A stretch of 64,000 nt of DNA from Nocardia nova SH22a (lineage in GTDB: Bacteria; Actinomycetota; Actinomycetes; Mycobacteriales; Mycobacteriaceae), in assembly GCF_000523235.1 (NCBI RefSeq), contig NZ_CP006850.1:2542001-2606000 (forward strand). Reading direction: 5' to 3'. The notes beneath the pieces were generated by a model. It did no database searches. It was not told the origin of the DNA and was given only the letters and a program-made list of their open reading frames with translations. The position numbers were made by a program, and so were the translations under genes. Shown one piece after another: positions 46,277 through 56,025 of this stretch. Numbering within the stretch: the stretch's first letter is position 1; each line of letters starts with the position of its first letter.

Positions 46277-47503
46277 ATGACGCCCCCGCACAACTACCTT
46301 GCAGTGATCAAGGTCGTCGGTATCGGCGGCGGCGGCGTGAACGCCGTCAACCGAATGATCGAACAGGGACTCAAGGGAGTCGAGTTCATCGCCGTCAACA
46401 CCGACGCGCAAGCGCTGCTGATGAGTGATGCGGACGTCAAACTCGACGTCGGCCGCGAACTCACCCGCGGTCTCGGAGCCGGTGCCGACCCGGAGGTGGG
46501 CCGCAAGGCGGCCGAGGACCACAAGGACGAGATCGAAGAGGTCCTCAAGGGCGCCGACATGGTCTTCGTGACCGCCGGTGAGGGTGGTGGCACCGGAACC
46601 GGTGGCGCGCCCGTGGTGGCCTCGATCGCCCGCAAGCTCGGCGCGCTGACCATAGGTGTGGTGACGCGGCCGTTCTCCTTCGAGGGCAAGCGCCGCAGCA
46701 ATCAGGCCGAGGCCGGAATCCAGGCGCTGCGCGAATCCTGCGACACCCTGATCGTGATCCCGAACGACCGGCTGCTGCAGCTCGGCGACGCCGCGGTGAG
46801 TCTGATGGACGCCTTCCGCTCCGCCGACGAGGTGCTGCTCAACGGTGTTCAGGGCATCACCGACCTGATCACCACCCCGGGCCTGATCAACGTCGACTTC
46901 GCCGACGTCAAGAGCGTCATGTCCGGTGCGGGGTCGGCCCTGATGGGTATCGGCTCCTCCCGGGGCGAGGGCAGATCGGTGAAGGCCGCGGAGGCCGCGA
47001 TCAACTCGCCGCTGCTGGAGGCGTCGATGGACGGTGCGCACGGCGTGCTGCTGTCGATCGCCGGTGGTTCCGATCTCGGCCTGTTCGAGATCAACGAGGC
47101 CGCCTCGCTGGTGCAGGAGGCCGCGCACATCGAGGCCAACATCATCTTCGGCACGGTGATCGACGATTCGCTCGGCGACGAGGTGCGGGTCACCGTCATC
47201 GCCGCCGGATTCGACGGCGGCACCCCCGCCCGGCGCATCGAACCCGCGGGCCGGACCAATATCGGCGCGGGCCGGGCCGGTGATATCGGCCAGACCACGG
47301 CCCGGACCAGAGATTTCGGTTCCGCCCGGCAGACCGAGCCCGAGCGTCCGGCCGAACCGGCGCCCGCCCGCGGCCCGGCCCCGTCCTACGAACCGCGCCC
47401 GGCCACCGAGCCGACCATCGCCCACAACAGCCGCAACCACATCCAGCCGCCCGACGAGGACACCGACGACGACGTGGACGTGCCCTCGTTCATGCGGCGC
47501 TGA
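46277..47503 (+). CDS. ftsZ: Cell division GTPase FtsZ
   Basis: 408 residues. [16 protein letters not shown], the tubulin signature [24 protein letters not shown], and [10 protein letters not shown] flexible linker follows residue 320, and the C-terminal peptide [12 protein letters not shown] binds SepF, FtsW and other partners. It forms the Z ring. ATG 46277 has AAGGAAGG upstream; an earlier in-frame GTG lies inside the control element and is unlikely. Confidence 0.97.
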   Translation: MTPPHNYLAVIKVVGIGGGGVNAVNRMIEQGLKGVEFIAVNTDAQALLMSDADVKLDVGRELTRGLGAGADPEVGRKAAEDHKDEIEEVLKGADMVFVTAGEGGGTGTGGAPVVASIARKLGALTIGVVTRPFSFEGKRRSNQAEAGIQALRESCDTLIVIPNDRLLQLGDAAVSLMDAFRSADEVLLNGVQGITDLITTPGLINVDFADVKSVMSGAGSALMGIGSSRGEGRSVKAAEAAINSPLLEASMDGAHGVLLSIAGGSDLGLFEINEAASLVQEAAHIEANIIFGTVIDDSLGDEVRVTVIAAGFDGGTPARRIEPAGRTNIGAGRAGDIGQTTARTRDFGSARQTEPERPAEPAPARGPAPSYEPRPATEPTIAHNSRNHIQPPDEDTDDDVDVPSFMRR

Positions 47504-47519
47504 CGGTTCCCGAACACGA

Positions 47520-47555
47520 TCGAGCCCGCTCCGGGACTTCCGGGAGCGGGCTCGA
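47520..47555 (+). terminator. Hairpin terminator after ftsZ
   Basis: 13-bp stem (47520-47532 with 47543-47555), loop about 10 bases. No T run follows. pgeF has its own promoter downstream, consistent with termination here. Confidence 0.65.
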
Positions 47556-47693
47556 CGCGTAGTCGGCATGAGCGGCGATTTCGTCGGGGCGACGTGTCGG
47601 CCGCCCGGGCTGCACAGGGTGATCGTGGGCACTTCGGTGATGAAAGCGCCTGGTGGCGGCCGACATGGCTCCCATCAGGGTCGCGGCGGCTAC

Positions 47694-47699
47694 TAACCT
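47694..47699 (+). promoter_or_regulatory. -10 element of a leaderless pgeF promoter
   Basis: TAACCT ends 7 bases before ATG 47707 with no ribosome-binding site between. Confidence 0.5.
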
Positions 47700-47706
47700 C
47701 GGGGGT

Positions 47707-48435
47707 ATGACACAGGTTTCGGTCCGGACCCGGCGGGTGACCACCACGCGGGCGGGCGGGTTCTCGCGCGCGCCCTACGATTCGTTCAATCTCGGTGATC
47801 ACGTCGGCGACGATCCGGAGGCCGTGCGCCGGAACCGGATTCGCCTGGCGGAGGTGATCGGCCTGGCCCCGGAGCGGCTGGTGTGGATGGAACAGGTGCA
47901 CGGCCGCCATGTCGAGATCGTCGACGGCCCGCGCGCGGAACCGGTCCCGGTGACCGATGCGCTGGTGACCACGGTTCCCGGGCTGGCACTGGTGGTGCTG
48001 ACCGCCGATTGTGTGCCGATCCTGCTGTCCGACGACGAGGCGGGCGTGATCGCCGCGGTACACGCCGGGCGGGTCGGCGCGCGGATCGGCATCGTGCCCC
48101 GGGTGCTCGAGGTGATGGCGTCGCTCGGCGCGCGACCCGAGCGCATCGGCGCCTTCCTCGGGCCCGCCGCCGACGGTGACCGGTACGAGGTCCCGGCGGC
48201 CATGCGCGCCGATGTGGAGGCGCATCTGCCCGGCAGCGCCACCACGACCCGGCAGGGAACTCCGGGTCTGGATCTGCGGGCCGGGATCCGCCGTCAGCTC
48301 GAACAGGCCGGTGTGGGTGCGGTCGCGGTCGACCCGCGCGGCACCATCTCCGACCGGACCCTGTTCAGCCATCGCCGCGAGGCCCCGACCGGACGGATCG
48401 CCGGTGTCGTCTGGATGGAGGAGGACCAGCGGTGA
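47707..48435 (+). CDS. pgeF: PgeF/YfiH family peptidoglycan editing factor (multicopper oxidase-like fold)
   Basis: 242 residues. Metal-site pieces: VHGRH, LTADCVPILL (Cys) and AAVHAGRVG (His). The family (DUF152, YfiH) removes wrong L-Ser from UDP-MurNAc or acts as a purine nucleoside phosphorylase/laccase; the role here is most likely wall-precursor quality control given the dcw context. The usual HAGWRG is HAGRVG here. ATG 47707 fits the nearby -10. Overlaps yggS (GTGA). Confidence 0.85.
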   Translation: MTQVSVRTRRVTTTRAGGFSRAPYDSFNLGDHVGDDPEAVRRNRIRLAEVIGLAPERLVWMEQVHGRHVEIVDGPRAEPVPVTDALVTTVPGLALVVLTADCVPILLSDDEAGVIAAVHAGRVGARIGIVPRVLEVMASLGARPERIGAFLGPAADGDRYEVPAAMRADVEAHLPGSATTTRQGTPGLDLRAGIRRQLEQAGVGAVAVDPRGTISDRTLFSHRREAPTGRIAGVVWMEEDQR

Positions 48436-49241
48436 GCGGGGACGGCGAATCCCGGCCGGGCACAACCGAATCGGCATCGGCCGAGACGACATCGCGCGAG
48501 ACGGCGCCGGACGGGACGGCCCGGGCGGCGCGCGAGGCGGAACTGCGGTCCGCGCTCGACCGTCTCGAGGAGCGCATCGACGCGGCCTGCCGCGCGGCCG
48601 GGCGTGATCGCGCGAGTGTGCGCCTGCTGCCGGTGACCAAGTATTTCCCGGCCTCCGATATCGAGATCCTGTATCACCTCGGCCGCCGGGAATTCGGCGA
48701 ATCGCGCGAACAGGAGGGCGCCGCCAAGGTGGCGTCATTGCGACATCTGGCGCAGATGCGCTGGCACATGATCGGCCGTTTACAGCGCAACAAGGCGAAA
48801 TCTGTTGTGCGCTGGGCCGATACGGTGCATTCTGTGGATTCCGACCGATTGGTGAGGGCACTGGACACCGCGGCCGGCGCCGCCCGGGACGAGGGGGCGC
48901 GCACCGGCGAGTTGCGTGTGCTACTGCAGGTCAGTCTGGATCGCGACCCGGCTCGGGGCGGTGTCGTGCCGGATGATCTGCCCGCCCTCGCCGATCAGGT
49001 CGAAAAGACGGAGAATCTGCAGCTAGGGGGACTGATGGCGATTCCGCCGCTCGGTGTGGATCCGGACACGGCATTCGCCGAACTGGCCGGTCTGCACGAC
49101 GCATTGTTGCGAACGCATCCCGGTGCGAGCGAATTGTCGGCAGGTATGTCCGGCGACCTGGAGGCCGCGGTCCGACACGGGTCTACCTGCGTGCGTGTCG
49201 GTACCGACCTGATGGGCGCGCGACCGATAACCTCGCAATAG
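48432..49241 (+). CDS. YggS/PLPBP family pyridoxal 5'-phosphate homeostasis protein
   Basis: 269 residues. The PLP lysine is in RLLPVTKYFP; FGESREQEG, WHMIGRLQRNKAKSVV and GLMAIPPLG, ELSAGMSGDLEAAVRHGST follow, all family blocks. These proteins hold PLP without known catalysis and affect amino-acid and B6 balance. An extra acidic/Thr-rich segment of about 35 residues precedes the conserved part. GTG 48432 overlaps pgeF. Confidence 0.9.
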   Translation: MSGDGESRPGTTESASAETTSRETAPDGTARAAREAELRSALDRLEERIDAACRAAGRDRASVRLLPVTKYFPASDIEILYHLGRREFGESREQEGAAKVASLRHLAQMRWHMIGRLQRNKAKSVVRWADTVHSVDSDRLVRALDTAAGAARDEGARTGELRVLLQVSLDRDPARGGVVPDDLPALADQVEKTENLQLGGLMAIPPLGVDPDTAFAELAGLHDALLRTHPGASELSAGMSGDLEAAVRHGSTCVRVGTDLMGARPITSQ

Positions 49242-49551
49242 CAAACAAACCTCATCAGTCACATTCGAAACATATGCTTGGGGCTGACGGGGACTGAGCA
49301 GGACTTCAACACCCCAGGCCAGTCGGGGCCGTAGGAAGGTCGACCAGGATGAGCGAACGTAGCGAGCAGATAGTCGGCACCGCCACGGGCGCGTTCATTA
49401 CCGGCCGGCGTGGGCGAGGGGGAAGCGATGCGCGACCGGGGCGAGGGAATCATCATCAGCGAGGTGGGAGCATGAGCGAGCGTAGCGAGCGGGAAAAAAT
49501 CGCAGCCACGAGCGTGCTCGTGCTGGAGGCGAGCGCCAGCGAGGTGGGAGC
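49242..49551. other. yggS-sepF interval with MSERSE leader and duplicated start region
   Basis: 310 bp. The right part is an open frame (49349-49555) with two MSERSE-coding sequences and a 20-bp repeat; the left 107 bp hold no recognised signal. Confidence 0.6.
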
Positions 49552-49555
49552 ATGA
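49349..49555 (+). CDS. Possible MSERSE leader ORF coupled to sepF
   Basis: 68 codons from ATG 49349, reading [10 protein letters not shown] at the start and [10 protein letters not shown] again from ATG 49472. ATG 49472 has a GAGGTGGGAG ribosome site identical to that of sepF, so a 27-residue peptide could start there. The frame ends in TGA at 49553-49555, overlapping the sepF ATG (ATGA). Composition is low complexity ([15 protein letters not shown]), unlike a folded protein. A coupling leader is the best guess; it may be untranslated repeat sequence. Confidence 0.4.
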   Translation: MSERSEQIVGTATGAFITGRRGRGGSDARPGRGNHHQRGGSMSERSEREKIAATSVLVLEASASEVGA

Positions 49556-49556
49556 G
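49457..49556. repeat. 20-bp direct repeat carrying the sepF start region
   Basis: CAGCGAGGTGGGAGCATGAG occurs at 49457-49476 and 49537-49556, exactly 80 bp apart. Each contains a ribosome-binding site and ATG; the second is the sepF start, the first starts the second MSERSE unit. Confidence 0.85.
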
Positions 49557-50328
49557 TACGCTGCACAGGTTCAAGGCTTACTTCGGGATGGTTCCGCTCG
49601 AAGAATACGAGGACGACTACGTCGACGATCGCGGTCCGATGGGGCCCGACGATCGCGGCCGCCGGTCCCGTTTCGCCGACGATTCCTACGACACCGGCCG
49701 CTCGCATTTCGGTGACGAGCGCTTCGGTGACGACGCCGGCTATCCGGAACCGGCCTACAAGGCGCCGTATCAGGCGGGCTACTCGGTGCCGCGGCGCTCG
49801 GAGTTCGCCGACGAGTCCTACTCCGACGACCGCTACGAGCCGGTGCGCCGCCCGACGCGGATCGAGTCCGCGCCCTCGGGCCGTTCGCGCGGACTCGGTG
49901 GCGGCACTCCGATGGTGCGTGGCACCACCCACGGCGCGCTGGCGGTCGATCCCGAGGCCGAACGGCGGCTGGAAGAGCGGAGGCTGGAGGAGCGCGCCCG
50001 GTTCGAGCCGGCTCCGCGGCGGGCCCCCGTCTTCGAGGACGGAGGTCCGTTGTCCAAGATCACGACACTACGTCCGCGCACCTATGCCGAGGCCGCGATC
50101 ATCGGCGAGCGTTTCCGTGACGGCACTCCGGTGATCATGGACCTGGTCGAGATGAGCAACGCCGACGCCCGCCGCCTGGTGGATTTCGCCGCCGGACTGG
50201 CGTTCGCGCTGCGTGGTTCCTTCGACAAGGTGGCCACCAAGGTGTTCCTGCTCTCACCGTCGGATGTCGACGTATCGGCCGAGGAGCGCCGCCGGATCGC
50301 CGAAAACGGCTTCTACAACCAGAAATAA
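49552..50328 (+). CDS. sepF: Cell division protein SepF
   Basis: 258 residues. The N-terminal amphipathic helix [15 protein letters not shown] binds membrane, followed by an acidic/Arg-rich variable region and the C-terminal SepF domain ([52 protein letters not shown]). SepF anchors FtsZ to the membrane in actinobacteria, which lack FtsA. ATG 49552 overlaps the leader ORF stop and has GAGGTGGGAG upstream. Confidence 0.95.
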   Translation: MSTLHRFKAYFGMVPLEEYEDDYVDDRGPMGPDDRGRRSRFADDSYDTGRSHFGDERFGDDAGYPEPAYKAPYQAGYSVPRRSEFADESYSDDRYEPVRRPTRIESAPSGRSRGLGGGTPMVRGTTHGALAVDPEAERRLEERRLEERARFEPAPRRAPVFEDGGPLSKITTLRPRTYAEAAIIGERFRDGTPVIMDLVEMSNADARRLVDFAAGLAFALRGSFDKVATKVFLLSPSDVDVSAEERRRIAENGFYNQK

Positions 50329-50451
50329 CGGTCGAACCGGGAGCCGCGGCGCGGCGGCGGCCCCGGTCGATCCAGCCGCGACGGGGGATTCGACGCCGCA
50401 TGGTCGGCGCGGGGAGTTTGCAGGACACCGAATCTGAGGCAAAGTGGACAG

Positions 50452-50754
50452 GTGGCCTTGTTTCAGGTGCTGTATGTACTCCTGTTCCTCTTCTGGCTGT
50501 TGTTGATCAGCCGAGTGATCGTCGAGTTCATCCGCAGCTTCGCGCGCGACTGGCATCCGCGTGGGTTCGTCGCCGTCGTACTGGAGGCGATCTTCACGAT
50601 CACCGATCCGCCGGTGAAACTGCTGAGGCGCCTGATACCTCCGGTGAACTTGGGGGGAATTCGGCTCGATCTTTCGATTATGGTCCTGCTTTTCATCGTG
50701 TTCATTCTCATGTCCATCGTCAGCAGGCTCGGGCAGCCGATAGCTCCGGTGTGA
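50452..50754 (+). CDS. YggT family membrane protein
   Basis: 100 residues with two membrane helices (LFQVLYVLLFLFWLLLISRVI and IMVLLFIVFILMSIVS) and the family motif TDPPVKLLRRLIPPVNLGGIRLDLS in part. It corresponds to Rv2146c in the sepF-yggT-wag31 order. Exact role unknown; linked to division or osmotic tolerance. Start GTG 50452. Confidence 0.9.
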   Translation: MALFQVLYVLLFLFWLLLISRVIVEFIRSFARDWHPRGFVAVVLEAIFTITDPPVKLLRRLIPPVNLGGIRLDLSIMVLLFIVFILMSIVSRLGQPIAPV

Positions 50755-50785
50755 CAGAATGGGCCGGGAACAAGAGCTTGCTAGA

Positions 50786-50802
50786 AGATCTACGGTAGAT
50801 CT
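50786..50802. promoter_or_regulatory. Perfect palindrome before wag31
   Basis: AGATCTAC-G-GTAGATCT, 8-bp arms around one base, 28 bp before the wag31 ATG and 32 bp after yggT. A likely operator or promoter element for wag31. Confidence 0.5.
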
Positions 50803-50829
50803 CCGTACGAAGCGCGAAGGGATCCTTCC

Positions 50830-51663
50830 ATGCCGCTGACTCCAGCCGATGTGCACAACGTCGCGTTCAGCAAACCGCCGATCGGGAAGCGCGGCTACAA
50901 CGAGGACGAAGTCGACGCCTTCCTCGACCTGGTCGAACAGGAGCTCTCGCGCCTCATCGAGGAGAACGCCGACCTGCGCCAGCGGGTTGCCGAGCTCGAT
51001 GCCGAGCTGGCCGATGCGAAGAAGGCGCGTCCGGCGCCCCAGGCGGTGAAACCGGCTCCGCCGCAACCGGAACCGCCGAAACCCGCCCCCGTGGCGCCGC
51101 CGGTGCCGGTTCCCGCGCCGGCGCCCGTCGCGGTCAAGGACAACTCCGCCGCGGATGCGAATCTGCAGGCCGCGAAGGTGCTGAGCCTGGCGCAGGAGAT
51201 GGCCGACCGGCTCACCACCGACGCCAAGGCCGAGGCCGAGCAACTGCTGTCGAACGCGCGCGCGAACTCCGAGCGAATGGTCAGCGAGGCGCAGACCCGC
51301 TCCGACGCGATGGTCGGCGAGGCCCGCCAGAAGGCCGACTCGTTGCTGACCGACGCGCAGACCCGTTCCGACAGCCAGCTGCGGCAGGCCAAGGAGAAGG
51401 CCGACGCGCTGCAGGCCGACGCCGAGCGCAAGCACACCGAGATCATGGCGACCATCACCCAGCAGCGCAGCGTGCTGGAGAGCCGGATCGAACAGCTGAA
51501 GACCTTCGAGCGCGAGTACCGCGTGCGGCTGAAGTCCTACCTGGAATCGCAGCTCGAGGAGCTGGAGAACCGGGGTTCGGCGGTTCCGGTCGACGGTGGC
51601 GAGGCATTCGAGGCAGTATCGAACAATCACGCACCGGCGTCGTTCGCCAAGGGCGGCAAATAA
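50830..51663 (+). CDS. wag31: DivIVA-family polar growth protein Wag31
   Basis: 277 residues. The lipid-binding N-terminal domain [33 protein letters not shown] (shown: [19 protein letters not shown]), a first coiled coil to about residue 60, a Pro-rich linker ([20 protein letters not shown]) and a long second coiled coil from about residue 115 rich in Ala, Glu, Lys. Wag31 gathers at curved poles and directs tip growth; the mycobacterial protein is phosphorylated on a Thr in the linker region by PknA/B. It ends with FAKGGK. Start ATG 50830 with AAGGGATCC upstream. Confidence 0.96.
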   Translation: MPLTPADVHNVAFSKPPIGKRGYNEDEVDAFLDLVEQELSRLIEENADLRQRVAELDAELADAKKARPAPQAVKPAPPQPEPPKPAPVAPPVPVPAPAPVAVKDNSAADANLQAAKVLSLAQEMADRLTTDAKAEAEQLLSNARANSERMVSEAQTRSDAMVGEARQKADSLLTDAQTRSDSQLRQAKEKADALQADAERKHTEIMATITQQRSVLESRIEQLKTFEREYRVRLKSYLESQLEELENRGSAVPVDGGEAFEAVSNNHAPASFAKGGK

Positions 51664-51796
51664 GCCCGTTCCGGGTGCCCGCCTCCCCGTCCACGCGCCG
51701 GGGCCGGCGTCGCACGCCGCTGTGTGGTCGTAGATCTGCCGAGCCGCTCGCCCTCCCGGGACGCGGCGGCCCGCCCTGCCCGGCTAGGGGGTGACC

Positions 51797-51997
51797 ATGC
51801 TCGTCCTGACACTCGTACTCGCCGCGATCGGCTTCGCCCTCCTGGTGACGGCGCTGACGACCGGATCGGTGATCTGGGCGTGGGGGTGCATCGTCGTGTG
51901 CGTTGTCGGTGCGGTTGTGCTGCTGGTCAGCGCACTGGCCATCCGCAATCCCGACGACGGCCCGCAGTCACGGCCGGGGCGGCACGCCAAGCGGTGA
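51797..51997 (+). CDS. Small two-helix membrane protein (Rv2144c position)
   Basis: 66 residues. Two membrane helices (LVLTLVLAAIGFALLVTAL and IWAWGCIVVCVVGAVVLLVSAL) and a basic tail. ATG 51797 has AGGGGG 5 bases upstream; GTG 51791 is also possible. It follows wag31 as the small transmembrane gene Rv2144c does. Function unknown. Confidence 0.65.
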   Translation: MLVLTLVLAAIGFALLVTALTTGSVIWAWGCIVVCVVGAVVLLVSALAIRNPDDGPQSRPGRHAKR

Positions 51998-52030
51998 GCA
52001 GGGCACGAAAATAGCGTTGCCCGTACTGGC

Positions 52031-52036
52031 TACAAT
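52031..52036 (+). promoter_or_regulatory. -10 element of the ileS T-box promoter
   Basis: TACAAT, one of the best -10 hexamers in the window, starts the T-box leader at about 52043. No good -35 is visible. Confidence 0.55.
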
Positions 52037-52042
52037 CAAACC

Positions 52043-52283
52043 TGTAGTACGGCACCGATCCGGCCATCACCGGGGAGCCTTCGGAAGAACAGCGCCGCGG
52101 CGCCCAGTAGAACCGAACGGGTGAGCCCGTCACAGCTCGTAACGAGAGGTCCGCGCGCCGGGGCAGCCCGGGAGCGGACAAGCGGGGTGGTACCGCGGCA
52201 GCGGCGCACAGGCGCCGAGGTCGTCCCCGTGCCCACCGAATGCGCCGATCGGGCGCACTGGCACGAGGGAGACCGAAGCCGCC
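52043..52283 (+). ncRNA. Translational T-box riboswitch (ultrashort Stem I) of ileS
   Basis: The T-box sequence GGTGGTACCGCG is at 52186-52197, with UGGU able to pair with the NCCA end of uncharged tRNA. The specifier AUC (isoleucine) lies at 52066-52068 in the short hairpin CCGG-CCATCA-CCGG. TCCCCGTGC (52224-52232) can pair with GCACGAGGGA (52261-52270), which holds the ribosome-binding site, so the switch works on translation: uncharged tRNA-Ile frees the site. No terminator T run is present. This is the actinobacterial ileS class. Confidence 0.92.
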
Positions 52284-55200
52284 ATGGCGGACGAGACATC
52301 CACCCGCAACGCCTATCCCCGCGTCGATTTCACCGATGCGGATGCCGGCTCGCGGTCGGGCGCGAGCGTGACGTTCCCGGAGCTCGAGCGCAAGGTCCTG
52401 GAGTACTGGGCGGCCGACGGCACCTTCCGCGCGAGCATCGACCAGCGCGACGAGCGGGAAGAGTTCGTCTTCTACGACGGCCCGCCGTTCGCCAACGGTT
52501 TGCCACATTACGGACATCTGCTCACCGGATATGTCAAGGATTTGGTTCCACGGTTCCAGACGATGCGCGGTAAGCGGGTCGAACGGCGTTTCGGTTGGGA
52601 CACACACGGATTGCCCGCGGAAATCGAAGCGGAGAAGCAACTCGGTATCACGGACAAATCACAGATCGATGAGATGGGGCTCGCGGAATTCAATGCCGCG
52701 TGCAAATCTTCTGTGCTCCGCTACACCAATGAGTGGCGTGACTATGTGACGCGCCAAGCACGATGGGTCGACTTCGACAACGATTACAAAACCCTCGACC
52801 TCGACTTCATGGAGTCGGTCATGTGGGCGTTCAAGTCGCTGCACGACAAGGGGCTGATCTATCAGGGCTTCCGGGTGCTGCCCTACAGCTGGTACGAGCA
52901 GACGCCGCTGTCGAACCAGGAGGCCCGCCTCGACGACGCCTACCGGATGCGCCAGGATCCGGCGGTCACCGTCGACATGGTGCTCGCGGTTCCGGCCGAA
53001 CATCCGCTGCGCGAACTCGACGGCGCCAACGCGCTGATCTGGACCACGACGCCGTGGACGCTGCCGTCGAACCTGGCGATCGCGGTGCATCCCGACGTCA
53101 CCTACGCCCATGTCCGGGGCAAGGACGGCAAGCGGTATCTGCTTGCCGTCGAACGGGTCTCGCACTACGCCCGCGAGCTGGGCACGGCCGAGGACGATCT
53201 CGAGGTGCTGTCGGAGCACTCCGGCGCCGCGCTCGTGGGCCTGAACTACCGGCCGCCGTTCGACTTCTTCCTCGGCCACCCGAACTCGCACCGGGTGCTG
53301 AGCGCGGACTACGTGACCACCGACTCCGGTACCGGCGTGGTGCATCTGGCGCCCGCGTTCGGTGAGGAGGACATGGATGTGGCCTCGGCCAACGGCATCG
53401 AGGTGGTGCAGCCGCTGGACCCGGGCGGCAAGTTCACCTCGATGGTGCCGCCGTACGAGGGCCTGATGGTCTTCGACGCCAACCCGGTGATCATCAAGGA
53501 TCTGAAGGCGGCCGGAAAGCTGTTGCGGCACGAGACGATCGAGCACTCGTATCCGCACAGCTGGCGTTCCGGCCAGCCGCTGATCTACATGGCGGTGCCG
53601 TCGTGGTTCGTGGCGGTGACGCAGTTCCGCGACCGCATGGTGGAGCTCAACAAGCAGATCACCTGGGTGCCCGAGCACATCCGCGACGGTCAGTTCGGCA
53701 AGTGGCTCGAGAACGCGCGCGACTGGAACATCAGCCGCAATCGCTACTGGGGCGCGCCGATCCCGGTGTGGATCTCCGACGATCCGGCGTATCCGCGCGT
53801 GGACGTGTACGGCTCGCTCGACGAACTCGAGCGCGACTTCGGTGTGCGCCCGGCGGATCTGCATCGGCCGGGCATCGACGATCTGGTGCGGCCGAATCCC
53901 GATGACCCGACCGGGAAGTCGATGATGCGGCGCACGCCGGAAGTGCTCGACTGCTGGTTCGAGTCCGGGTCGATGCCCTATGCGCAGGTGCACTACCCGT
54001 TCGAGAACAAGGAGTGGTTCGACGGCGGAGCCGTCACATCCGGCACCGACGGCGGTCCGTTCGCCCGTCCGCACAGCCCCGGCGATTTCATCGTCGAGTA
54101 CAACGGCCAGACCCGTGGCTGGTTCTACAACCTGCACGTGCTCTCGACCGCGCTGTTCGATCGTCCGGCGTTCAAATCCGTGGTGGCGCACGGCATCGTG
54201 CTCGGCGACGACGGGCTGAAGATGTCGAAGTCCAAGGGCAACTACCCCGACGTCAACGAGGTGTTCGACCGCGACGGCTCCGATGCCATGCGGTGGTTCC
54301 TCATGGCGTCGCCGGTGCTGCGCGGCGGCAACCTGATCGTCACCGAGCGCGGTATCCGCGAGGGCGTGAGCCACGCGCTGCGCCCGCTGTGGAACGCGTG
54401 GACCTTCCTGCAGCTCTACGCATCCCGGCCGGGGCAGTGGCGGACCGACTCGGCGCATGTGCTCGACCGCTACATCCTGGCCAAGCTGGCGCAGACCCGC
54501 GATGCGATGACCGACGCGCTCGAGGTGTACGACATCGCCACCGCCTGTGACGAGTTGCGCACCTTCGCCGATGCGCTCACCAATTGGTATGTGCGCCGGT
54601 CGCGTTCGCGCTTCTGGGAAGAGGACCGCGACGCCATCGACACCCTGCACACGGTGCTCGAGGTGACGACCCGGCTGGCCGCGCCGCTGCTGCCGCTGAT
54701 CACCGAGGTGATCTGGCGGGGGCTGACCGGCGGCCGCTCGGTCCACCTGACCGACTGGCCGGACGCGGGGGAGCTGCCGCACGACGGTGAACTGGTCACC
54801 GCGATGGACGAGGTGCGCACCGCGTGCTCGACGGTGCTGAGCCTGCGCAAGGCGCAGAACCTGCGGGTGCGGTTGCCGCTGTCGGAGGTCACCGTGGCCG
54901 CCGCGGATGCCGATCGGCTGCGTCCCTTCGCGGATCTGATCGCCGACGAGGTCAATGTCAAGAAGGTCGATCTGACGACCGATGTGGCCGCGCACGGCCG
55001 GTTCGAACTGGTCGTCAACGCCCGGGCCGCGGGGCCGCGGCTGGGCAAGGACGTCCAGGGCGTGATCAAGGCGGTCAAGGCCGGACAGTGGCGCGAGGAC
55101 GACGGCGTGGTCACCGCGCTGGTGCCCGGACACGACGACGGCATCGCGCTGCTGCCCGAGGAATACACCCAGCGCCTGGTCGCGGCCGAACCCGAGTCCA

Positions 55201-55508
55201 CCGCCGCGCTGCCCGGCAATGCCGGTCTGGTGGTGCTGAATTCGGAGGTCACCGAGGAGCTCGAGGCCGAGGGCTGGGCCCGCGATCTGATCCGCGATCT
55301 GCAAGAGACCCGCAAGTCCCTGGGCCTGGACGTCTCCGATCGCATCACCGTGGTGCTGGAGGTGCCGCAGGACCGTTCGGAGTGGGCGCGGACCCATCGC
55401 GATCTGATCGCCGGTGAAATCCTCGCCACCGACCTGAGCTTCGGCGCCGCGGGCGCCGGGGCGGCCGATCTGGTGGGCGGGGTGCGCGCCGCGGTCACCA
55501 AGGCCTGA
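52284..55508 (+). CDS. ileS: Isoleucyl-tRNA synthetase
   Basis: 1074 residues, class I. HYGH at residues 75-78 is the HIGH motif, KMSKS at 646-650 the second, [18 protein letters not shown] and [15 protein letters not shown] mark the editing domain, [17 protein letters not shown] the anticodon-binding part. Length and sequence match the eukaryote-like IleRS of mycobacteria, the form often insensitive to mupirocin. It charges tRNA-Ile. ATG 52284 has GAGGGAG upstream inside the T-box sequestering helix. Confidence 0.96.
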   Translation: MADETSTRNAYPRVDFTDADAGSRSGASVTFPELERKVLEYWAADGTFRASIDQRDEREEFVFYDGPPFANGLPHYGHLLTGYVKDLVPRFQTMRGKRVERRFGWDTHGLPAEIEAEKQLGITDKSQIDEMGLAEFNAACKSSVLRYTNEWRDYVTRQARWVDFDNDYKTLDLDFMESVMWAFKSLHDKGLIYQGFRVLPYSWYEQTPLSNQEARLDDAYRMRQDPAVTVDMVLAVPAEHPLRELDGANALIWTTTPWTLPSNLAIAVHPDVTYAHVRGKDGKRYLLAVERVSHYARELGTAEDDLEVLSEHSGAALVGLNYRPPFDFFLGHPNSHRVLSADYVTTDSGTGVVHLAPAFGEEDMDVASANGIEVVQPLDPGGKFTSMVPPYEGLMVFDANPVIIKDLKAAGKLLRHETIEHSYPHSWRSGQPLIYMAVPSWFVAVTQFRDRMVELNKQITWVPEHIRDGQFGKWLENARDWNISRNRYWGAPIPVWISDDPAYPRVDVYGSLDELERDFGVRPADLHRPGIDDLVRPNPDDPTGKSMMRRTPEVLDCWFESGSMPYAQVHYPFENKEWFDGGAVTSGTDGGPFARPHSPGDFIVEYNGQTRGWFYNLHVLSTALFDRPAFKSVVAHGIVLGDDGLKMSKSKGNYPDVNEVFDRDGSDAMRWFLMASPVLRGGNLIVTERGIREGVSHALRPLWNAWTFLQLYASRPGQWRTDSAHVLDRYILAKLAQTRDAMTDALEVYDIATACDELRTFADALTNWYVRRSRSRFWEEDRDAIDTLHTVLEVTTRLAAPLLPLITEVIWRGLTGGRSVHLTDWPDAGELPHDGELVTAMDEVRTACSTVLSLRKAQNLRVRLPLSEVTVAAADADRLRPFADLIADEVNVKKVDLTTDVAAHGRFELVVNARAAGPRLGKDVQGVIKAVKAGQWREDDGVVTALVPGHDDGIALLPEEYTQRLVAAEPESTAALPGNAGLVVLNSEVTEELEAEGWARDLIRDLQETRKSLGLDVSDRITVVLEVPQDRSEWARTHRDLIAGEILATDLSFGAAGAGAADLVGGVRAAVTKA

Positions 55509-55527
55509 TCGCGCGTATCGAGCGCGG

Positions 55528-55561
55528 CGAGCCCGGTCCGGCACTTGCCGGACCGGGCTCG
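55528..55561 (+). terminator. Rho-independent terminator after ileS
   Basis: Perfect 15-bp stem (55528-55542 with 55547-55561), 4-base loop, followed by TTCGTATT. Confidence 0.85.
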
Positions 55562-56025
55562 TTCGTATTCGGCGGAGGTTCCCGGCCGCGATCGGGCTCC
55601 CAGCCGAGGTGCGTCGCGTCATGGCCTGGAAACCGTCGGCGGTTCCGGATGGAATGGGCACCTTGTATACCCAGGTAGACCGGTGTTCACACATTGCGGA
55701 TCGGGCGATCGCCAGCGGTGCGGCGGCCGATCGGCGGGATGACCTGGGATGTGTTCGGTGGGGCCGAAACGCGTCACGGTTGCGGATTGGTACTTGTGGT
55801 GTGGGTGTGACGTACGCTAAAACAGCTATGACACAGCAACTGTCACTGTTTAGTTGAGCTTAGGTGTTTTTCCCGGATCGACCCCGCTGAAAAACTGCAC
55901 TACCAGGTAGTTGACCGGCCGAGATGCCCGTGGGGAAGCGGTCATCCCAAGTCCATGCTGTGTGCTGAGTAGTCGCCGGTCGGTGTGCCGTGGTGGATGC
56001 ATGTCATACCGAAGGGCGAGCACAC
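55562..56025. other. Region between ileS terminator and the third NlpC/P60 gene
   Basis: 464 bp of lower GC. It contains a tiny possible ORF (55828-55857) after a TACGCT -10-like hexamer, an inverted repeat TGACA-N7-TGTCA (55829-55845), and the leader of the NlpC/P60 gene. No larger gene is convincing. Confidence 0.5.
55828..55857 (+). CDS. Possible 9-residue peptide MTQQLSLFS with clamp-binding motif
   Basis: ATG 55828 encodes MTQQLSLFS and stops. QLSLF is the consensus pentapeptide that binds the bacterial sliding clamp. TACGCT at 55813-55818 could be a -10 giving a nearly leaderless message. The polymerase IV gene 2 kb away carries the related QESLF. Expression is unproven and chance is a real option. 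Confidence 0.25.
   Translation: MTQQLSLFS

Noticed and set aside
52659..55694. A 1011-codon reverse-strand open frame opposite ileS
   Set aside because: Complete overlap with an unmistakable IleRS gene; composition is typical of an antisense frame in high-GC DNA.
55829..55845. TGACA-N7-TGTCA inverted repeat as an MtrA or SOS operator
   Set aside because: The arms match neither consensus well; it is mentioned only as part of the intergenic region.
55609..55857. An 82-codon frame whose last nine codons are MTQQLSLFS
   Set aside because: Upstream part has weak codon bias, many rare codons and no ribosome site. Only the last nine codons are kept as a speculative peptide.
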